Assembly (NCBI RefSeq): GCF_006539685.1
Contig: NZ_BJNM01000003.1
Coordinates: 1 to 64,000 of the forward strand
DNA length: 64,000 nt
DNA from: Gluconobacter oxydans
GTDB lineage: Bacteria > Pseudomonadota > Alphaproteobacteria > Acetobacterales > Acetobacteraceae
Direction: 5' to 3'
Program-made: the position numbers and the translations under genes
The notes under the pieces: generated by a model
Seen by the model: only the letters and a program-made list of their open reading frames with translations
Told to the model about the DNA's origin: nothing
Databases searched by the model: none
Part shown: piece by piece, positions 43,772-54,660 of the stretch
How the letters are laid out: the number at the start of each line of letters is the position of its first letter
Position numbering within the stretch: position 1 is the first letter of the stretch

Positions 43772-46438
43772 ATGCTCGAAAAAAGCTTCGTCCCCGCCGA
43801 TCATGAAAATGCCCTCTACGACGCGTGGGAGAAAAGCGGCGCTTTCCGGGCTCACCCCGACCAGCCGGGTGAGCCTTTTTCGATCATGTTCCCACCGCCG
43901 AACGTCACGGGCACGCTGCACCTCGGCCATTCCCTGAATTTTGTCCTTCAGGACATGCTGATTCGCTGGAAACGTCAGGAAGGATTCAATGTCCTCTGGC
44001 AGCCAGGAACGGACCACGCGGGCATCGCCACGCAGATGGTCGTCGAGCGTGCCCTAGACAAGGAAGGCACCAGCAGAACCGCTCTGGGGCGCGAAGGTTT
44101 TCTCGAACGCGTCTGGGACTGGAAGCAGGAATACGGCGGCACGATCGTCAAGCAGCTCCGCAAGCTCGGCGCCTCGGCAGACTGGGAACGTGAGCGCTTT
44201 ACGATGGACGACGGATTGTCCCGTGCTGTCCGGAAGGTTTTCGTTACCCTTTATAATGAAGGCCTGATCTATCGCGACCGGCGTCTGGTGAACTGGGACC
44301 CGAAGTTCCGTTCGGCCATTTCGGACCTGGAAGTGGAAAACCATGAGACCAAGGGGTCCATGTGGTACATCCGTTATCCGCTGGAAGACGGCCGGACCAT
44401 CACGGTGGCCACAACACGTCCAGAAACCATGCTGGGCGATGTCGCGGTGGCCGTTCATCCTGAGGATGAGCGCTATGCCGATATGATCGGCAAGACCGTG
44501 ATCCTACCGCTTACGGGACGTCGCATTCCCGTTGTCGCCGATCTGCATTCCGATCCGGAAAAGGGCACAGGCGCCGTCAAGATCACACCGGCACATGACT
44601 TCAATGACTTTGAAGTCGGCAAGCGTCACGACCTGCCGGCTCCGACTGTTCTTGATGAAACAGCCTGTCTGTGGATCGAGGAAATCCGTCCTGAACTGCG
44701 CGATGTTGAGGGACTGGCTTCGGTTGCGTTCGTCGAAACCCTGAACGGCCTGAGCCGCGAAGAAGGCCGCAAGCAGGTTGTTGCCGAGCTTGAGCGTCTG
44801 GAATGGCTGGAGAAGATCGAGCCGCACAAGCTTCAGGTGCCGCATGCAGAGCGTGGCGGTGCGATTGTTGAACCGCGCCTGACGCTTCAGTGGTACTGCG
44901 ATGCCAAGACCCTGTCCGGCCCCGCTGTAGAGGCGGTCGAAAGCGGAAAGATCGCTTTTGAGCCGCGGCAGTGGGAAAACACGTTCCACGCCTGGATGCG
45001 TGATATTCAGCCCTGGTGCATCAGCCGCCAGCTCTGGTGGGGACACCGGATTCCGGCTTGGTATGGCGCGGACGGCAAGGTCTATGTCGCTGAAAATGAA
45101 CAGGATGCGCAGGTTCAGGCCGGCGAGGGGGTAAGCCTCACGCAGGATGAGGACGTTCTGGACACCTGGTTCAGCTCCGCCCTGTGGCCCTTCACGACGC
45201 TTGGCTGGCCTGACAGGACGGAGGAGCTGGCCCGTTACTATCCGACCAGCGTGCTGGTTACGGGCTTTGACATCATTTTCTTCTGGGTTGCCCGGATGAT
45301 GATGATGGGTCTGCACTTCATGGATGATGTTCCGTTCCGGACTGTCCTGATTCACGGGCTGGTCCGGGACGAGAAGGGCCAGAAGATGTCCAAGTCCAAG
45401 GGCAACGGTCTTGATCCGCTGGATCTTGTGGCCGAGTTCGGGGCGGATGCGACGCGTCTGGCGATCTGTGCGGGCACGGGGCCGGGACGGGATATCAAGC
45501 TCGGGCGCAAGCGCGTTGAAGAACACCGCGCCTTTGTCACAAAGCTGTGGAATGCCGCGCGTTTCCTTGAAATGAACGGTGCCAAGCCGACGGAAGACTT
45601 CGATCCAGCAAGCGTCAAGAGCGCGCTTGGGCGGTGGATCCTGACGGAAGCGAACGATGCCATTACCGAAGCAGGACGGGCTCTTTCGGTCTATCGTTTC
45701 GATGAATATGCCAGCTGCTGCTACCGGTTTGTCTGGAGCCGGTTCTGTGACTGGTTCGTAGAGTTCTCGAAGCCCGTCTTTGCGGCGGAAAACGAGGAAA
45801 CTGCCGAGTTGCGGGCTGTCAGCGCGCATGTTCTGGGGCTGATCCTGCGTCTGATGCAGCCGGTTATTCCGTTCGTGACGGCGACGCTGTGGCAGGAGCT
45901 TGGCTATCCGGGCAAATTCGAGGAGATCCGCTGGCCGGAGATCATGACGGTGACCCGGGCCGACGAAGCCCGCGCCGAGTTGGACTGGGTGATCCGGCTG
46001 ATCGGGGATGTCCGGACGGTGCGTTCGGAAATGAACATTCCGCCGTCGCAGAAGGCACCGCTGCTGCTGCGTGATGCCGCGCCGGAAAATCTGGAGCGTG
46101 CAAAGACCTGGGCTGAGGCCATTGGTCGTATGGCCCGTGTTTCGGACGTTGGTGTTGTTGGCGAAGATGCGCCGCGCAATGCGGCCCAGCTCGTTCTGGA
46201 TGAGGCGACTGTCTTCATTCCGCTTGAAGGTCTGATCGACCTTGATGCGGAACGGGCGCGACTTGCCAAGGAAATAACCCGTATTGAAGGCGAGATCCTC
46301 AAGGTGACGCGCAAGCTGGACAACGCGGACTTCGTGGCCCGCGCCAAGCCGGAAGTCGTGGAAGAAAACCACGACCGTCTGGCAACTTTCCAGAGCGATC
46401 TGGAGCGGCTGAAGGCGGCTCTGGGGCGTCTTGCCTGA
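43772..46438 (+). CDS. valS: Valine--tRNA ligase
   Basis: 888 residues. Class I signatures: FPPPNVTGTLHLGHSL (HIGH-type) and GQKMSKSKGNGLDP (KMSKS). Editing domain ATTRPETMLGDVAVAVHP between them, anticodon domain and a C-terminal coiled coil (LIDLDAERARLAKEITRIEG) as in normal ValRS. Charges tRNA-Val and hydrolyses mischarged Thr-tRNA. The next gene begins at its stop codon. Confidence 0.98.
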   Translation: MLEKSFVPADHENALYDAWEKSGAFRAHPDQPGEPFSIMFPPPNVTGTLHLGHSLNFVLQDMLIRWKRQEGFNVLWQPGTDHAGIATQMVVERALDKEGTSRTALGREGFLERVWDWKQEYGGTIVKQLRKLGASADWERERFTMDDGLSRAVRKVFVTLYNEGLIYRDRRLVNWDPKFRSAISDLEVENHETKGSMWYIRYPLEDGRTITVATTRPETMLGDVAVAVHPEDERYADMIGKTVILPLTGRRIPVVADLHSDPEKGTGAVKITPAHDFNDFEVGKRHDLPAPTVLDETACLWIEEIRPELRDVEGLASVAFVETLNGLSREEGRKQVVAELERLEWLEKIEPHKLQVPHAERGGAIVEPRLTLQWYCDAKTLSGPAVEAVESGKIAFEPRQWENTFHAWMRDIQPWCISRQLWWGHRIPAWYGADGKVYVAENEQDAQVQAGEGVSLTQDEDVLDTWFSSALWPFTTLGWPDRTEELARYYPTSVLVTGFDIIFFWVARMMMMGLHFMDDVPFRTVLIHGLVRDEKGQKMSKSKGNGLDPLDLVAEFGADATRLAICAGTGPGRDIKLGRKRVEEHRAFVTKLWNAARFLEMNGAKPTEDFDPASVKSALGRWILTEANDAITEAGRALSVYRFDEYASCCYRFVWSRFCDWFVEFSKPVFAAENEETAELRAVSAHVLGLILRLMQPVIPFVTATLWQELGYPGKFEEIRWPEIMTVTRADEARAELDWVIRLIGDVRTVRSEMNIPPSQKAPLLLRDAAPENLERAKTWAEAIGRMARVSDVGVVGEDAPRNAAQLVLDEATVFIPLEGLIDLDAERARLAKEITRIEGEILKVTRKLDNADFVARAKPEVVEENHDRLATFQSDLERLKAALGRLA

Positions 46439-47286
46439 GTTGAAAACGGCCGCCTGCCTTGTAGGAGCCATTCTTGCCGTCATGGCAGGCGCGGCTGAGA
46501 CCCAGGCTTTACCGGAGGGGCGAAGCCTTGAGACTGCGACCCTCGCGGGGGAGCGTTTCGAGGTTTCGGTCTTCCGCCCGGCGGCGTGTCAGATCCGGGC
46601 CATCCTGTTCGTGCTTGCGGGAAAGAACCGGAACAGCGCCACCTATCGCGACGATACGATCCCGCTCGCCAGACATGAATGCAGCCTGGTGTTCGCGCCC
46701 GACTTTCCGGTGGCGCGGTTCTCCGTTCAGCAATATCAGCGCGGTGGTTTTCCGGCGTTACAGCGGACGCCCCCTGCAGCGACCTACATGAAGCTGCTGG
46801 AGCAGTGGGCCCGGGCGGTTTCCGGCGAGCCGCGCGTACCGATCATTCTGATGGGGCACTCCGCCGGAGCGCAGTATCTGGAACGGGTCGAAGCCTATGC
46901 TCCGGGCGAAGAGGTTATGACGGTCATCATGAACCCCGCGACCTATGTGGAGCCTGAAACGGAGACAGCGGTCCCTTACGGGTTCCGCAACTGGCCGGAA
47001 TCCGGCAGTCGTCCGGACCTCAAGCGCTATCTTTCACGAAATATCGCCGTCATTCTGGGAGCTGAGGATACCGAAACGTCCTCAGCCACAGAACATATTC
47101 CCGCAGCGACGGAACAGGGCCGCAACCGTCTTGAACGCGGGCAGTGGGCCTATGCCCAGGGCCGGGAACAGGCTGAAAAGCTCAATGTTCCCTTTGGCTG
47201 GACGATTACGCTCGTCCCGGCGACCGGCCATGTCGCCTCGAAGATGCTGGCGTCCGCCGAATTGCAGGACGCCGTAGAGACTGCGA

Positions 47287-47309
<23 letters not shown>
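46431..47309 (+). CDS. Secreted alpha/beta hydrolase
   Basis: 292 residues from TTG 46431 (TTG 46440 is equally possible, giving a cleaner start). Signal-like hydrophobic N-terminus ([19 protein letters not shown]). The nucleophile elbow is [11 protein letters not shown] (Ser in GHSAG); a His follows in TGHVASK near the C-terminus. It overlaps valS by eight bases from TTG 46431, or starts one base after the valS stop from TTG 46440. It also overlaps the end of convergent ilvD by 23 bases. Substrate unknown; poly(hydroxy ester) or serine esterase are possibilities. Confidence 0.7.
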
Positions 47310-49158
<1,849 letters not shown>

Positions 49159-49295
49159 GACAGGAGAAGGCCCTGATCCATAGCGAATCAGGCGCACAGA
49201 AGCCAGTGCAGGAAAGATGTGAAAAGCCAGGCCGGCTTCCCTTGCCCGAAAGACTCTGTCCGGTCCAAACTCGCAACAAAGATCAGGAGCCTTTC

Positions 49296-51242
49296 GTGAG
49301 ACGTCATTTTCTGAGCCTCGGCACCGCTCTGGCCGCGACATTCCTGTGTGCGGCACAGGCCGCCGAACCCGCCACATCCACCCCTGCGGTCACGCCTGAC
49401 ATGATCCAGACGGGCAGCGACATTCCCGCCCATGTCAGCATGCCGATCGACCAGCGCGATTACATCAAGCGCGACGTGATGATCCCCATGCGTGATGGCA
49501 TCAAGCTGCATACGGTCATCGTGATCCCCAAGGGTGCCAAGAACGCCCCGATCCTGCTGACCCGTACGCCCTATCATGCCAGCGAACGCGCCAACCGCGT
49601 TCCCGATGCCTCGACCATGCGCGCCATCCTGCCGCAGGGGGACGGCGTGTTTGTGGATGAAGGCTATATCCGCGTCTTTCAGGACGTTCGTGGCAAGTAT
49701 GGCTCACAGGGCGACTATGTCATGACGCGGCCGCCGATCGGCCCGCTGAACCCGACCAAAACAGACGATACGACCGACGCCTGGGACACGATAGACTGGC
49801 TGGTGAAGAACCTGCCCGAGAGCAACGGCAAGGTCGGCATGACGGGATCGTCCTATGAGGGCTGGACCGTCGTCATGGCGCTGCTCGATCCGCATCCGGC
49901 GCTGAAGGTTGCGGCTCCGGAAAGCCCGATGGTCGATGGCTGGATGGGCGATGACTGGTTCCATTACGGTGCGTTCCGCCAGCCGGGACTGGACTATTTC
50001 ACGGCGCAGATGACGGAAGCCGGCTCCGGTCCGTCCATTCCCCGCCCGGATGCGGACGACTACACGACGTTCCTCGCCGATGTCTCGACCGGCAATTTCG
50101 CGACGAAGGCGGGGCTGGACCAGTTCCCCTGGTGGCGCCGCATGAAGGCCCATCCCGCCTATGACGCCTTCTGGCAGGATCAGGCACTGGACCAACTGAT
50201 CGTGAAGAAGCCGCTCAGGGTTCCGACGATCTGGGAGCAGGGTCTGTGGGATCAGGAGGATATGTGGGGTGCGATCCATTCCTGGATGAATCTGAAGGCG
50301 CATCACACGCAGGTTCCGAACATCCTCGTCATGGGGCCGTGGCGTCATAGTGGTGTGAATTATGATGGCTCCACGCTTGGCCCGCTGCATTTCAACGGTG
50401 ACACCGCCCTGTGGTATCGCGCCAATGTCATGCGTCCGTTCTTCGATCACTATCTGAAGAACGCGCCTGATCCGCATCTGGATGAAGCCATCATCTACAA
50501 TACCGGTGAGAACCACTGGGATCACTTCCGCAACTGGCTGAGCGACTGCACCACGACCTGCATGCAGAAGGGTGAGCGCCTGTATCTGCAGCCGGATCAT
50601 GGTCTGGCCTTCAAGCGCACGCTGCCTGGGACGGACAGTTATGTCTCCGATCCGGCCCATCCGGTGCCTTTCGTCCAGCGTCCGTACATGATGGGCGAGG
50701 ATCCGCGCTGGAAGGCCTGGCTCGTGACCGACCAGCGGTTCGCCGAAAGCCGTCCGGATGTACTGACCTACGAAACGCCCGTGCTTGATGCTCCGGTCAC
50801 GGTATCGGGTGTGCCGACGGCCGATATTTTCGCCAGCACCACGGGAACGGATGCGGATTTTGTAGTGAAGATCATCGATGTCCAGCCCGGTCTGACGCCG
50901 GATAATCCGCAGATGGGTGGCTATGAGCTGCCGATGTCGATGGATATTTTCCGCGGACGTTACCGGCAGAGCTTTACGCATCCGTCCGCCATTCCGGCGG
51001 GGCAGGTGCAGGAATACCGCTTTACGCTTCCGGCCATGAACCATGTGTTCCAGAAGGGGCACCGGATCATGATCCAGATCCAGTCGAGCTGGTTCCCGCT
51101 CTATGACCGCAACCCCCAGACCTTCGTGCCGAACATTTTCGACGCCAAGGCTTCGGACTATCACGTCGCGACCCAGACCATCCACCGCGGTGGCGATCAC
51201 GCCAGCGCCATCTGGCTCCCGACCGTCGCACCCGCGCAGTAA
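49296..51242 (+). CDS. Alpha-amino acid ester hydrolase (S15/CocE-like)
   Basis: 648 residues from GTG 49296 with CAGGAG six bases upstream, giving signal peptide [22 protein letters not shown]. The family shares a peptidase S15 fold: Ser in [11 protein letters not shown], the catalytic-region Asp in [13 protein letters not shown], His in [14 protein letters not shown]. These match AehA of Acetobacter and Xanthomonas, which hydrolyse alpha-amino acid esters and can form beta-lactams. The C-terminal jelly-roll part ends with [18 protein letters not shown]. Followed by a terminator. Confidence 0.9.
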   Translation: MRRHFLSLGTALAATFLCAAQAAEPATSTPAVTPDMIQTGSDIPAHVSMPIDQRDYIKRDVMIPMRDGIKLHTVIVIPKGAKNAPILLTRTPYHASERANRVPDASTMRAILPQGDGVFVDEGYIRVFQDVRGKYGSQGDYVMTRPPIGPLNPTKTDDTTDAWDTIDWLVKNLPESNGKVGMTGSSYEGWTVVMALLDPHPALKVAAPESPMVDGWMGDDWFHYGAFRQPGLDYFTAQMTEAGSGPSIPRPDADDYTTFLADVSTGNFATKAGLDQFPWWRRMKAHPAYDAFWQDQALDQLIVKKPLRVPTIWEQGLWDQEDMWGAIHSWMNLKAHHTQVPNILVMGPWRHSGVNYDGSTLGPLHFNGDTALWYRANVMRPFFDHYLKNAPDPHLDEAIIYNTGENHWDHFRNWLSDCTTTCMQKGERLYLQPDHGLAFKRTLPGTDSYVSDPAHPVPFVQRPYMMGEDPRWKAWLVTDQRFAESRPDVLTYETPVLDAPVTVSGVPTADIFASTTGTDADFVVKIIDVQPGLTPDNPQMGGYELPMSMDIFRGRYRQSFTHPSAIPAGQVQEYRFTLPAMNHVFQKGHRIMIQIQSSWFPLYDRNPQTFVPNIFDAKASDYHVATQTIHRGGDHASAIWLPTVAPAQ

Positions 51243-51279
51243 TCCCGCGCGCTTCATGCCATCCGGTAACTCGTCAGAC

Positions 51280-51316
51280 AGGATCAGCCTTCCCATATAG
51301 GAGGGCTGATCCTTTT
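51280..51316 (+). terminator. Terminator after the ester hydrolase
   Basis: AGGATCAGCC (51280-51289) and GGCTGATCCT (51304-51313), extended inward by wobble/GC pairs, with TTTT immediately after. Lies 38 bases beyond the gene and just before msrA. Confidence 0.8.
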
Positions 51317-51330
51317 AGCGGAGCATCATC

Positions 51331-51876
51331 ATGACGACCCAACAGTCTTCCATCCTTCTTGGCGCAGGCTGCTTCTGGTGCGTCGAGGCCGTCTTTAGCG
51401 GCCTGCGCGGCATCATTTCGGCCGAACCGGGCTATGCCGGCGGCTCCGTCGACAATCCAAGCTATGAAGCCGTCTGCACCGGGCGGACGGGCCATGCCGA
51501 AGTCGTAAAGGTCGTGTTCGATCCGGCTGAAATCGGCCTGGAAGATGTCCTGCGCGTGTTTTTCACGACGCATGATCCCACCCAGCTCAACCGGCAGGGC
51601 AACGATGTCGGCACGCAGTACCGCTCCGTCATTTTCGGGGATGCCACCCAGCAGGAAACAGCCCGCAGGGTGCGGGCCGAAATTGAGTCTGAAGGCATCT
51701 GGCCTGATCCGATCGTGACCTCCATCGAAGGGCCCGCCCATTTCTGGCCGGCTGAGGAAAAGCACCACGACTATTTCGCCCGCAACCCGCAGACGGCGTA
51801 TTGTGCGGCAGTGGTGGCTCCCAAGGTCGCCAAGGCCCGCAAGCTTTACCGCGACCGCCTCAAGCAGCCTGACTAA
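51331..51876 (+). CDS. msrA: Peptide-methionine (S)-S-oxide reductase
   Basis: 181 residues. Active-site GAGCFWCVEAVFSGL contains the catalytic Cys. GYAGG, YRSVIFGD and EKHHDYF are the usual MsrA segments. It repairs oxidised methionine, S isomer. No MsrB domain is fused. The start follows the terminator above; GCGGAG lies upstream. Confidence 0.96.
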   Translation: MTTQQSSILLGAGCFWCVEAVFSGLRGIISAEPGYAGGSVDNPSYEAVCTGRTGHAEVVKVVFDPAEIGLEDVLRVFFTTHDPTQLNRQGNDVGTQYRSVIFGDATQQETARRVRAEIESEGIWPDPIVTSIEGPAHFWPAEEKHHDYFARNPQTAYCAAVVAPKVAKARKLYRDRLKQPD

Positions 51877-51929
51877 GGCGGAGTATAGGTGCTTTGTCGC
51901 GGAGCGTTTTTCGGATACCGTGACAAACC

Positions 51930-53312
51930 ATGACAAAGACACCTTCTTTCCCGCCGCTCCGTACCCGCCAGGCCCGCTATGAAGCCGGCGTGGCCCTGCG
52001 CAAGACCGTCAAGCGCAGCAGCCACGCCCTGTGGGTTCCGCCTGCAAAGCGTCCTGATCCGATCGGGATCCTGCTGCAGCAGGGGAAGAGCCGGATCGCG
52101 GATCTGCTGCCGATCCGCCATCAGCGCATGAAGGCCTCGCCCTTCGCGTTCCTGCGGGGGGCAGCGGCTGTCATGGCGTCTGACCTGTCCTTCACACCAA
52201 AGACCGGGTTGCGGGTGCAGTCCTGCGGGGACTGCCATCTGGACAATTTCGGATGCTATCCGTCTCCGGAAGGGCTTCCGGTCTTTGATATCAACGATTT
52301 CGATGAAACCGCTCCCGCGACGTTCGAGTGGGACCTCAAGCGTCTGGCGACGAGCCTTGTTCTGGCGGGGCGCGAGGCCTCGCTGTCTGAAAAGCACTGC
52401 CGTCGTCTGGCGGTCTCGGCTGTTCAGCATTACGTCGATGAAATTGCCCGTCTGTCGAAGCTTCCGCCGCTTCAGGCCTGGAACGAACGGATCGATGTGC
52501 GGGCGGTCATTGACGGGATCGTGGACGACAGGATCCGCACGGGCATGATGGAGAAGATCCAGTCCGAACTCGGGGCCATTTCCGGTCATTTCGGCATGAT
52601 CGATCCCAAATCCGCAGGACGCCTGAAAGAACATCCGCCTTTCGTCACACGCCTGCCACAGCACAATGACATCGTCCGTGGCGCCTTCGCACGCTATGTC
52701 AGCGACCTGCCGCCCGAACGCAGGATCGTTCTGGAGCGCTATGCCCTGCAGGACGTGCTGTTCAAGGTCGTCGGCATCGGCAGTGTCGGGACGTTCTGTG
52801 CGCTCGGACTGTTCACGACCGCCGATAATGAACCCCTGATCCTTCAGATCAAGGAAGCCCAGACCTCCGTTCTCGAACCTTTCCAGGGCGCTGTGGACCT
52901 GCCCAACCACGGGGAGCGGGTCGTCACTGGCCAGCGCATCATGCAGGCCAGTTCGGATACGTTCCTGGGCTGGACGCACACCACCGGAAAGCGCACGACC
53001 GACCAGACCGGACGCAAGGCCGGTGGGGGCCGGGACTTCTATGTGCGCCAGACCAAGGATGTCCGTCTGGCCATGATCGGCGAGAAGATCGAGGACGCGC
53101 TTTTACCGGAATATGCCGCACTCTGTGGGAGGACCCTGGGCCGTTCACATGGCCGCTCCGCCGATCTGCCCCTGCTGGCCGGCTATCTGGGGAAGGGACA
53201 TTCCTTTGCACGCGCCATTGCCGATTTTGCAGTGCTCTATGCGGATCAGAGCGAGAAGGACTGGAAAGCCTTCACGCAGGCCATCGCGGACAAGCGCGTC
53301 TGCTGCGCCTGA
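51930..53312 (+). CDS. DUF2252 family protein
   Basis: 460 residues. Conserved blocks: KASPFAFLRGAA, CGDCHLDNFGC, FDINDFDETAPATFEWDLKRL and GVGS-like VVGIGSVGTFCALGL. The H-x-D-N and D-x-x-D arrangement recalls the catalytic loop of kinase-like aminoglycoside phosphotransferases; this is a structural guess, since the family is uncharacterised. Preceded by a short gap after msrA and convergent with the ABC ATPase gene at nine bases. Confidence 0.85.
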   Translation: MTKTPSFPPLRTRQARYEAGVALRKTVKRSSHALWVPPAKRPDPIGILLQQGKSRIADLLPIRHQRMKASPFAFLRGAAAVMASDLSFTPKTGLRVQSCGDCHLDNFGCYPSPEGLPVFDINDFDETAPATFEWDLKRLATSLVLAGREASLSEKHCRRLAVSAVQHYVDEIARLSKLPPLQAWNERIDVRAVIDGIVDDRIRTGMMEKIQSELGAISGHFGMIDPKSAGRLKEHPPFVTRLPQHNDIVRGAFARYVSDLPPERRIVLERYALQDVLFKVVGIGSVGTFCALGLFTTADNEPLILQIKEAQTSVLEPFQGAVDLPNHGERVVTGQRIMQASSDTFLGWTHTTGKRTTDQTGRKAGGGRDFYVRQTKDVRLAMIGEKIEDALLPEYAALCGRTLGRSHGRSADLPLLAGYLGKGHSFARAIADFAVLYADQSEKDWKAFTQAIADKRVCCA

Positions 53313-53321
53313 GGCGCGAGC

Positions 53322-54635
53322 TTATTCCTCGTTCTCCAGATGGAAGCGGTCGGATTCCTCGTCATAGTCGAACAGCTCGGCATAGCGGGCCCAGCCGATG
53401 GCCGTGGTGAGGGTCTGCCGCGCATAATCGGGTGACATGCTCTCTTCCATGGCCTTGCGGAAGCGGGCGGCGTCCACGGTGTGGCTCGAACGCTCGTCCA
53501 GCGTACTGCGGATGGAACGCAGCAGGGGCAGGTGATGCAGGAGCGCTTTGCGCATCAGATCCTTGCGGGTGTCGGAATCGCCTTCGACAAAGGCCTGACC
53601 ATCGGGCGTCAGCAGAATGTCGCCATCCTCAAGCTCCGCCAGATCCAGAAGCTGAAGTGACTCACCCAGCGGCAGGAGGTCATCCAGCGTCATCTGGAGG
53701 CGCTGTGCCAGTTCGGGCAGATCGGCCCGTCCTGAGAGCGGCTCACTTTCCAGCACTTCCATCAGTCCGACCAGAACCTCGACCGCCAGATCCGGCAGCA
53801 CGATGGAGAAGGGCGGAAGCGCTGTGGCCGAGGCAACGGGTGGCTGGACGGGGTCCGCCTCGGAAACGATGGGCGCGCGGCGTGTCATGAGTGCGTAGAT
53901 CTGGTCCACGAAGCGGCGGAAATCCTCGTCGTCGCGGTTGCGCGGATGCGGGAAAGGAACTGCGATCTCGTGTGTTACGCGACCGGGGCTGGAGGAGAAA
54001 ATGAGGATGCGGTCGCACATCAGAACCGCTTCTTCGATCCCGTGCGTCGCCAGAAGCATGGCTTTGAGGGGCAGGCGCTTCTCGTCCCACAGTTCGATCA
54101 GATCGGTCCGCAGGTTTTCGGCACTCAGGACATCCAGCGCCGAGAACGGCTCGTCCAGCAGGAGCAGGGACGGCTGAAGCGCGAGCGCGCGCGCAAAGGA
54201 GACGCGCTGGCTGAGGGCTTCGGACAGTTCCTTCGGGTAGGCATTCTCGTAGCCTTCAAGCCCCATAACCTCGATGGCGGCGTCGGTCATGGCTTCGCGC
54301 TCGGCACGGGGCAGGCGGCGCATTTCCAGACCCAGCGCCACATTCTGCCGCAGAGTGAGCCAGGGAAAGAGCGCGCCGGACTGAAAGACCGTCGCCACAC
54401 CATCCAAGGGGCCTGTTACGGGCGCACCCTGCCAGAACACCTGTCCTGACATTGGCGGGGTCAGGCCGGCCATGATCCGCAGCAGGGAGGATTTCCCGGA
54501 GCCGGAACGCCCCAACAGACCCAGTATTTCACCCGTCCGCACATCGAAGCTGACATGATCGAGTACGACCAGATCCGTGCTGCTCTCCTTGAGATAGGTC
54601 TGGCGACATTCGCGAAGGGACAGGAGAGATTTCAT
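53322..54635 (-). CDS. ABC transporter ATP-binding protein with C-terminal extension
   Basis: 437 residues from ATG 54635 (frame open to 54686; neither start has a clear ribosome binding site). ATPase of the nitrate/sulfonate/taurine type: Walker A LGRSGSGKSSLLR, signature-like LSEALSQRVSFARAL (usual LSGGQ replaced by LSEAL), Walker B LLLLDEPFSALD. Residues about 290-430 are a second domain of the AAA-associated C-terminal type found in fused alphaproteobacterial importers. Follows the fused permease gene. Confidence 0.88.
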   Translation of the reverse strand: MKSLLSLRECRQTYLKESSTDLVVLDHVSFDVRTGEILGLLGRSGSGKSSLLRIMAGLTPPMSGQVFWQGAPVTGPLDGVATVFQSGALFPWLTLRQNVALGLEMRRLPRAEREAMTDAAIEVMGLEGYENAYPKELSEALSQRVSFARALALQPSLLLLDEPFSALDVLSAENLRTDLIELWDEKRLPLKAMLLATHGIEEAVLMCDRILIFSSSPGRVTHEIAVPFPHPRNRDDEDFRRFVDQIYALMTRRAPIVSEADPVQPPVASATALPPFSIVLPDLAVEVLVGLMEVLESEPLSGRADLPELAQRLQMTLDDLLPLGESLQLLDLAELEDGDILLTPDGQAFVEGDSDTRKDLMRKALLHHLPLLRSIRSTLDERSSHTVDAARFRKAMEESMSPDYARQTLTTAIGWARYAELFDYDEESDRFHLENEE

Positions 54636-54660
54636 GGGTCTGTGGATTTCAGCCTGAGGT

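Noticed and set aside
44504-46483. 659-codon open frame on the minus strand
   Set aside because: Fully antisense to valS; Arg-, Leu- and His-rich translation typical of a shadow frame in GC-rich DNA.
49704-51296. 530-codon open frame on the minus strand
   Set aside because: Antisense to the ester hydrolase gene; no domain or start signal.
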